This document shows positions 7,471 through 11,005 of a stretch of 11,005 nt of DNA, piece by piece; the first letter of the stretch is position 1; each line of letters opens with the position of its first letter. Both the position numbers and the translations under genes were made by a program. Origin of the DNA: Rhodospirillales bacterium. GTDB taxonomy: Bacteria > Pseudomonadota > Alphaproteobacteria > Acetobacterales > Acetobacteraceae. The notes under the pieces are model-generated. The model was not told where the DNA came from, ran no database searches, and saw only the letters and a program-made list of their open reading frames with translations. The stretch lies in NCBI GenBank assembly GCA_018971905.1, contig JAGWZS010000038.1, positions 1 to 11,005 of the forward strand, given 5' to 3'.

Positions 7471-7500
7471 TGGTCGCACCGGGTGTCGGGAGCGCGACCA
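7471..7500 (-). other. Hairpin following the micro-ORF
   Basis: TGGTCGC and GCGACCA are perfect 7-bp arms with a 16-base loop. On the minus strand it starts 12 bases after the stop of the 21-codon micro-ORF at 7512-7577. No T-tract follows, so it is not a standard Rho-independent terminator. It could be part of a leader structure or coincidental. Confidence 0.25.
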
Positions 7501-7511
7501 TCACCTTCGCA

Positions 7512-7577
7512 CTACATACAGACATTTGCCTTCGGCAGATTGGGCCGACCGTCATAGCCAATAAACATGGGCTGCAT
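7512..7577 (-). CDS. Micro-ORF, possible leader peptide upstream of the amine operon
   Basis: This 21-codon frame begins MQPMFIG, contains GRPNLPK and ends NVCM before TAG. An AGGAG sequence lies 4 bases before the ATG, a slightly short but usable spacing. It is on the same strand as the amine operon, with its stop 343 bases before the permease start, and a hairpin follows within 12 bases. I do not recognise the peptide. It may be a regulatory leader, a small secreted or modified peptide precursor, or chance. The good ribosome-binding site is the only direct support. Confidence 0.25.
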   Translation of the reverse strand: MQPMFIGYDGRPNLPKANVCM

Positions 7578-7847
7578 TTCACTCCTGGTTATTTTTAGCG
7601 GCCTCCTATTTGAACTTTAGATAACACGAAGCAAATTGCACTCATCATCGAATTTACTGAAGCTCAAATGAGTTTTTCCCTCAAACGAGACCAAAAAAAT
7701 AACCCGCACCATTCAGCGCCGCCTTATTTTTAAGCATTTTGTCCAGCATCACGGGTTTTGACCCGGTAGATCGACCCATTTTTAGCGCAAATTTTTACGT
7801 ATATTCTCCAGGTTCAGGCCTCATTCTTTGAAATAGGCAGCGACTGA
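7578..7847. other. AT-rich intergenic stretch, no gene seen
   Basis: This stretch is visibly richer in A and T runs than its surroundings (for example around 7690-7700 and 7726-7740) and has frequent stops in all frames. The only structure I see is a short hairpin, CGGGT-TTTG-ACCCG, near 7751-7764, not followed by a T-run. It could carry the promoter for the minus-strand transcript covering the micro-ORF and amine operon, but no hexamer pair stands out. Confidence 0.4.
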
Positions 7848-8039
7848 AGCCGCGATGGTGATGGCAGCGCGAAAGGCGTCACCAGCAGCCCGCTCACCGG
7901 CCCCTGGCCCGAAAACCTGCCCCTGAAAGCCGGCGCCACCGCCCTGCGCCAAGCGGCCCGCGAGGCGAAGAACAAAGAGGAAAACGCTTCGGAACTCGAC
8001 CAAAAGCGACTAGCGCAACATATTGTTATTGCTAGTTAA
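7848..8039 (+). pseudogene. Start-less open frame, possible C-terminal gene remnant
   Basis: This frame stays open for 63 codons after a TGA and ends in TAA two bases before the encoded CCA end of the tRNA gene. It has no ATG or GTG in frame. From about 7884 it has protein-like character: GPWPENLPLKAGATALRQAA, then a charged Lys/Glu-rich helix, with GC-rich third positions unlike the AT-rich DNA before it. I do not recognise the family. It may be the decayed 3' end of a gene left beside the tRNA, or a chance frame in a GC-rich patch. The minus-strand frame over the same bases is less convincing. Confidence 0.25.
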
Positions 8040-8040
8040 T

Positions 8041-8116
8041 TGGTGGGTGCACAAGGATTCGAACCTTGGACCTACTGATTAAGAGTCAGCTGCTCTACCA
8101 ACTGAGCTATGCACCC
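8041..8116 (-). tRNA. tRNA-Lys (anticodon CUU)
   Basis: On the minus strand this 76-base sequence folds as a complete tRNA. The acceptor stem is GGGTGCA/TGCACCC with discriminator A and an encoded CCA. The D arm contains AGCTCAGTTGGTAGAGC. The anticodon loop is CTCTTAA, with anticodon CTT read as CUU for lysine AAG codons. The T arm contains GGTTCGAATCC. The identity is supported by resemblance to the bacterial tRNA-Lys body. The gene separates the minus-strand amine operon from the plus-strand liv genes. Confidence 0.97.
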
Positions 8117-8150
8117 AAGCCGTTATGCGTTTCCGCACAGCGATGGCGGC

Positions 8151-8179
8151 CCTATAAACGCCATGGAGCATATTGAAAA
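8151..8179 (-). promoter_or_regulatory. Likely promoter of tRNA-Lys
   Basis: On the minus strand TTTTCA (8179-8174) and TATAGG (8156-8151) are separated by exactly 17 bases, 35 bp before the tRNA 5' end. The -10 box is followed by a GC-rich discriminator (GCCGCC), as is usual for stable-RNA promoters under stringent control. Each hexamer matches the sigma-70 consensus at four of six positions. Confidence 0.45.
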
Positions 8180-8203
8180 GCCCTCCGGCGCAGTTTTTTG
8201 CCG

Positions 8204-8234
8204 CACCGGGTGCAGGCCGCCCCGGCACCCGGTG
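8204..8234 (+). promoter_or_regulatory. Hairpin 1 in the liv leader region
   Basis: CACCGGGTGC and GCACCCGGTG are perfect 10-bp arms with an 11-base GC-rich loop. On the plus strand the stem is followed by TTTT, giving a terminator-like but short U-run. Its 3' arm overlaps the 5' arm of the hairpin at 8231-8251, so the two cannot form together. It lies about 180 bp before livH. Confidence 0.45.
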
Positions 8235-8251
8235 TTTTGCCACAAAACACC
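8231..8251 (+). promoter_or_regulatory. Hairpin 2 in the liv leader region
   Basis: GGTGTTTTG and CAAAACACC are perfect 9-bp arms around a 3-base CCA loop. It shares GGTG (8231-8234) with the 3' arm of hairpin 1, so it could act as a competing structure. A smaller hairpin, TGCCGC/GCGGCA with a 5-base loop, follows at 8296-8312. Confidence 0.4.
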
Positions 8252-8352
8252 CAAACCCGCCCTCACGCCTAAATTTTTCCCTGATTTTTGAGGAATGCCG
8301 CCTTCTGCGGCAATCCATGCACAACCCCGGCATTTCGTCCACAATGGGGGCA

Positions 8353-8379
8353 TTGACCTTAACGCATCGGTCATATCCA
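8353..8379 (+). promoter_or_regulatory. Weak candidate promoter for livHMG
   Basis: TTGACC (8353-8358) and TATCCA (8374-8379) are separated by 15 bases, which is short. They would start a transcript about 25 bases before livH. If this is the true promoter, the hairpins at 8204-8251 lie upstream of the transcript. If transcription starts further left, they are in the leader. Confidence 0.2.
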
Positions 8380-8400
8380 ATGCCGACATAGGGCCGCGGC

Positions 8401-8406
8401 AAGGAG
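8401..8406 (+). promoter_or_regulatory. Ribosome-binding site fixing the livH start
   Basis: AAGGAG lies 5 bases before the ATG at 8412. The same frame is open back to an ATG at 8295, but that start has no such site and the added 39 residues do not resemble LivH proteins, which begin near the first membrane segment. Confidence 0.75.
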
Positions 8407-8411
8407 ATTCC

Positions 8412-9320
8412 ATGGCATACGCCTTACAACAACTCGTTAATGGCCTGACTCTGGGCATGATCTACGGCCTGATCGCCGTTGGCTACACCATGGTTTACGG
8501 CATCATCGGCATGATTAATTTTGCCCATGGCGACGTGTTCATGATCGGTGCTTTCGTTGGTATTTTCGTTATCACCGCGCTTACCGGCCTTACCTCCCTG
8601 CCGCTGGCGCTGCTGGCGGCTTTTGTGTTCTCGGCCTTCATCTGCGCGGTTTATGGCTTTGCCATAGAACGCGTGGCCTACCGGCCGCTGCGCGGCTCGT
8701 TTCGCCTGGCACCGCTGATCTCGGCCATCGGCATGTCCATTCTGCTGGAAAACTATGTGCAGGTAAGCCAGGGCGCGCTGGAGCGTGCAATTCCGAACCT
8801 GCTTCCCGGCGGGATCACCCTGATGGATGAGAACGGCTTCGTGGTGCAGCTCTCCTGGATGCAAATGGCCATCATGGCGGTAACACTGGGGTTGCTGGCG
8901 GCGTTCACTTACCTTGTTACCAAAACCCCGCTGGGCCGCGCCATGCGCGCCGTGGAGCAGGACGCCAAAATGGCCGCCCTACTGGGGATAGACACCAACC
9001 GCACCATCTCCATCACCTTCATCATCGGCTCGGCTCTGGCCGCCTTCGCGGGGGTGATGTTCCTGCTCTATTACGGGGTGATCGATTTTTATATCGGCTT
9101 CAACGCCGGCATTAAAGCCTTCACCGCGGCGGTGCTGGGGGGTATCGGCTCGCTGCCGGGTGCGGTGCTGGGCGGATTGCTGATCGGGCTTATCGAGGCG
9201 TTCTGGTCTGGTTATGCAACCGTCGCCTACAAGGATGCCGCGGTTTATTCCATCCTCGCCATTGTGCTGATGTTCATGCCAAGCGGGCTGCTGGGCCGCC
9301 ATGAGGTGGAAAAAGTATGA
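8412..9320 (+). CDS. livH: Branched-chain amino acid ABC transporter permease LivH
   Basis: This 302-residue integral membrane subunit is of the high-affinity branched-chain amino acid importer type. With LivM it forms the translocation path through the inner membrane. Family signatures include the N-terminal NGLTLGMIYGLIAVGYTMVY, then INFAHGDVFMIGAF (35-48), RPLRGSFRLAPLISAIGMSI (91-110), and the cytoplasmic ATPase-contacting loop TPLGRAMRAVEQDAKMAALLGID (split across 172-194). The C-terminus carries AVLGGIGSLPGAVLGG. About eight hydrophobic segments are seen. The start at 8412 is set by AAGGAG just upstream. The stop overlaps the livM start as ATGA, indicating translational coupling. Related systems import urea, amides or other amino acids, so the substrate is not certain. 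Confidence 0.95.
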   Translation: MAYALQQLVNGLTLGMIYGLIAVGYTMVYGIIGMINFAHGDVFMIGAFVGIFVITALTGLTSLPLALLAAFVFSAFICAVYGFAIERVAYRPLRGSFRLAPLISAIGMSILLENYVQVSQGALERAIPNLLPGGITLMDENGFVVQLSWMQMAIMAVTLGLLAAFTYLVTKTPLGRAMRAVEQDAKMAALLGIDTNRTISITFIIGSALAAFAGVMFLLYYGVIDFYIGFNAGIKAFTAAVLGGIGSLPGAVLGGLLIGLIEAFWSGYATVAYKDAAVYSILAIVLMFMPSGLLGRHEVEKV

Positions 9321-10597
9321 GCGCCCAGCTTGAGGATCTGAAGGATTCCGCTGCCGCCGCGTTTGTAGCCCTGCTCATATTCGGCCCCTTCATAGGGCTG
9401 CGGCTTACCGACAACGACGCTGGAAATCTGGGTCTTTCTACCCGCCCTGTGGCGCTGATCCTGGCGGTAATCGGGGTTTTCGCGGCCCGCCTGCTGATCC
9501 TCACCTGGGCCCGCCACCGCCCGGCGAAGCTTGCCCCTGGGCTTGGCGCGCGGGTGCAGAAAACCGGCAAATTCATAGCCCCAGCCTTGCTGGTTTTCGC
9601 CATTGTAATGCCGCTGCTGCCCGGCCTGCCCAACGCCTACATCGACCTTGGTGTGCTGATCATGACCTATGTGATGCTCGGCTGGGGGCTGAACATTGTG
9701 GTCGGCCTCGCCGGGCTGCTGGACCTTGGCTACGTGGCCTTCTACGCCGTGGGGGCATATTCCTTCGCACTCATCTCCATCAATTTCGGCCTGGGGTTTT
9801 GGGAATGCCTGCCCCTCGCGGGGATTCTCGCCGCCTTCTGGGGCATGTGCCTGGGGTTTCCGGTGCTGCGGCTGCGGGGCGATTATCTGGCGATCGTGAC
9901 CCTGGCATTTGGAGAGATCATCCGCCTGGTCATCACCAACTGGGTCTCGCTCACCGGCGGGCCGAACGGAATGCTTGGCATGCCGGAACCCACATTATTT
10001 GGGCTGAGATTTTCCATGGCGGGCGGGCCTGGCACCTTCGCCGGGTTTTTTGGGCTCACCCCTGCCCCCTGGCAGCGCGATGCATTTCTTTATTACGTGA
10101 TCCTGGGGCTGGCGCTGCTAACCAACTGGGTAACGCTGCGGCTTCGCCGCCAACCCCTGGGCCGCGCCTGGGAGGCACTGCGCGAGGATGAGATCGCCTG
10201 CCGGTCGCTAGGCATAAATGTTCGCAACACCAAACTCACCGCCTTTGCCATCGGCGCGTTTTTTGGCGGTTTCGCGGGCTGCTTCTTCTCCGCGCGGCAG
10301 GGCTTCATCAGCCCGGACAGTTTCACCTTCATCGAATCCGCCACCGTGCTGGCCATTGTGGTACTGGGTGGGGCGGGCAGCCAGCTTGGCGTGGTGCTGG
10401 CCGCCTGCGTCATGATCGGCGTGCCGCAGATGCTGCAAGGCTTGCAGATCTACCGCATGCTGATTTTTGGCATAGCACTGGTGCTGATTATGATTGTGCG
10501 CCCGCGCGGCTTCATCTCCACCCGCCGCCCCACCGTTTTGCTGGGGAAAGAGGCCGTGGCCATAGGCGGGGAATTGCGCGCCGAAGGAAGGGGCTGA
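9317..10597 (+). CDS. livM: Branched-chain amino acid ABC transporter permease LivM
   Basis: This 426-residue second membrane subunit of the importer pairs with LivH. It is of the long type, like E. coli LivM (about 425 residues), with an extra N-terminal hydrophobic region (about 13-100) before the core. Core signatures are LGWGLNIVVGLAGLLDLGYVAFYAVGAY (split across 121-148), FPVLRLRGDYLAIVTLAFGEI (181-201), TGGPNG (213-218), and the ATPase-contact loop GRAWEALREDEIACRSLGI (282-300), which is nearly identical to the enterobacterial one as I recall it. Then come RQGFISPDSFTF and IVVLGGAGSQ. It overlaps livH by four bases and ends three bases before livG. Confidence 0.95.
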   Translation: MSAQLEDLKDSAAAAFVALLIFGPFIGLRLTDNDAGNLGLSTRPVALILAVIGVFAARLLILTWARHRPAKLAPGLGARVQKTGKFIAPALLVFAIVMPLLPGLPNAYIDLGVLIMTYVMLGWGLNIVVGLAGLLDLGYVAFYAVGAYSFALISINFGLGFWECLPLAGILAAFWGMCLGFPVLRLRGDYLAIVTLAFGEIIRLVITNWVSLTGGPNGMLGMPEPTLFGLRFSMAGGPGTFAGFFGLTPAPWQRDAFLYYVILGLALLTNWVTLRLRRQPLGRAWEALREDEIACRSLGINVRNTKLTAFAIGAFFGGFAGCFFSARQGFISPDSFTFIESATVLAIVVLGGAGSQLGVVLAACVMIGVPQMLQGLQIYRMLIFGIALVLIMIVRPRGFISTRRPTVLLGKEAVAIGGELRAEGRG

Positions 10598-10600
10598 ACC

Positions 10601-11005
10601 ATGACGGTGCTGGCCGTAACCGACCTGACCATGCGCTTCGGCGGGCTTACCGCCGTTAACGACGTCTCGTTCTCCGCCGAGCGCGGCGAGATCACCGCCA
10701 TTATCGGCCCGAACGGTGCTGGCAAAACCACGCTGTTCAACTGCATCACCGGTTTTTATAAACCCACCGTGGGCAGCATCGTCGTCTCGCCCGAAGTGGG
10801 AAAGATCGTGCAGCTTGAAAAGCTGCCTGGCCATGCCATCGCCCGCAAGGGCAAGGTGGCGCGCACTTTCCAGAACATAAGGCTGTTCGGTGGCATGACG
10901 GTGCTGGAAAACCTGATGGTGGCGCAGCACAACGCGCTGCAAGCCGCCACCGGCTTTGGCGTGCTGGGCGTGCTGGGCATTGGCGGCTACCGCGCCGCCG
11001 AGCGC
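10601..11005 (+). CDS. livG: Branched-chain amino acid ABC transporter ATPase LivG, 5' part
   Basis: The first 135 codons of an ATP-binding subunit run off the end of the window. The start ATG follows a GGAAGGGG-type ribosome-binding site and lies three bases after the livM stop. Visible landmarks are MRFGGLTAV near the N-terminus, the Walker A motif GPNGAGKTT (36-44), NCITGFYKP, and the Q-loop ARTFQNIRLF (Gln91). MTVLENLMVAQHN and a Gly/Leu-rich stretch corresponding to the LivG helical region follow. The ABC signature and Walker B motifs lie beyond the window. LivG pairs with LivF, which is expected next, to power transport through LivHM. Full LivG proteins are about 255 or more residues, so roughly half is seen. 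Confidence 0.95.
   Translation, partial: MTVLAVTDLTMRFGGLTAVNDVSFSAERGEITAIIGPNGAGKTTLFNCITGFYKPTVGSIVVSPEVGKIVQLEKLPGHAIARKGKVARTFQNIRLFGGMTVLENLMVAQHNALQAATGFGVLGVLGIGGYRAAER

Noticed and set aside
7318..7598. Plus-strand ORFs starting with TTG (7318) or GTG (7335)
   Set aside because: They have no ribosome-binding site, weak starts, overlap with the micro-ORF and hairpin, and no recognisable protein features.
7751..7764. CGGGT-TTTG-ACCCG hairpin as a terminator
   Set aside because: The stem is only 5 bp and no T-run follows directly on either strand.
7821..8003. Minus-strand 60-codon frame just downstream of tRNA-Lys
   Set aside because: Its Gly/Ala/Arg-rich composition looks like a shadow of the GC-rich plus-strand frame over the same bases, and there is no clear ribosome-binding site.
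7476..8212. 11-bp direct repeat CGCACCGGGTG at 7476-7486 and 8202-8212
   Set aside because: It is short and GC-rich, and the flanking bases differ. It is likely a chance match and too short to call an attachment site.
8295..8411. N-terminal extension of livH from an ATG at 8295
   Set aside because: The added 39 residues do not look like LivH, the segment contains a small hairpin, and the ATG at 8412 has a clear AAGGAG site and begins right at the conserved N-terminus.
10208..10942. Minus-strand frame of 244 codons across livM and livG
   Set aside because: It is antisense to two well-supported genes, with a His/Gln/Gly-rich product typical of the reverse complement of GC-rich membrane-protein genes.
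1..11005. CRISPR arrays, insertion sequences, phage genes or toxin-antitoxin pairs
   Set aside because: I looked for spaced direct repeats, transposase or integrase motifs, terminal inverted repeats and paired small genes, and saw none.

Overview
The window looks like chromosomal DNA of a GC-rich alphaproteobacterium. Rhodospirillales/Acetobacteraceae is my best guess, but it is tentative. The pointers are GC-leaning codon use, a tRNA-Lys(CUU) gene with an encoded CCA end, a Tat-exported high-potential iron-sulfur protein, and Liv transport genes close to the proteobacterial type. No rRNA or phylogenetic marker is present to settle it.

Layout. 1-700: a small HiPIP gene (minus strand) facing a doubtful 101-codon ORF (plus strand). 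732-7168: a tight five-gene operon on the minus strand, with gaps of 11, 13, 15 and 20 bp. In transcription order it encodes an APC-type permease, a PuuC-like aldehyde dehydrogenase, a covalent-FMN/4Fe-4S amine dehydrogenase of the trimethylamine/dimethylamine/histamine dehydrogenase family, a Cupin_3 (DUF861) protein, and an acetylpolyamine amidohydrolase. 7169-8040: about 870 bp without a convincing large gene. It holds two dyads just upstream of the permease, a 21-codon micro-ORF with a good ribosome-binding site followed by a hairpin, an AT-rich stretch, and a start-less open frame that may be a gene remnant. 8041-8116: tRNA-Lys(CUU), minus strand, with a plausible stable-RNA promoter. 8117-8411: a leader with two overlapping, mutually exclusive hairpins. 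8412-11005: livH, livM and the 5' part of livG (plus strand), the membrane and first ATPase components of a branched-chain amino acid (or related amide/amino acid) ABC importer. livG runs off the window.

How it fits together. The five-gene operon reads as a self-contained amine catabolic route: uptake of an amine or acetylated amine, removal of the acetyl group, oxidative deamination by the flavoprotein to an aldehyde plus ammonia, then NAD-dependent oxidation of the aldehyde to an acid. If the substrate is putrescine or N-acetylputrescine, the product would be GABA. The flavoprotein carries the residue set Gln61/Trp264/Asp355 where trimethylamine dehydrogenase has Tyr60/Trp264/Trp355. This is the set I recall for histamine dehydrogenase, so a diamine or histamine substrate is more likely than trimethylamine. 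I know of no standard description of this gene combination as a polyamine pathway, and it is the most interesting content here. The natural electron acceptor (probably ETF) and a regulator are not encoded in the window.
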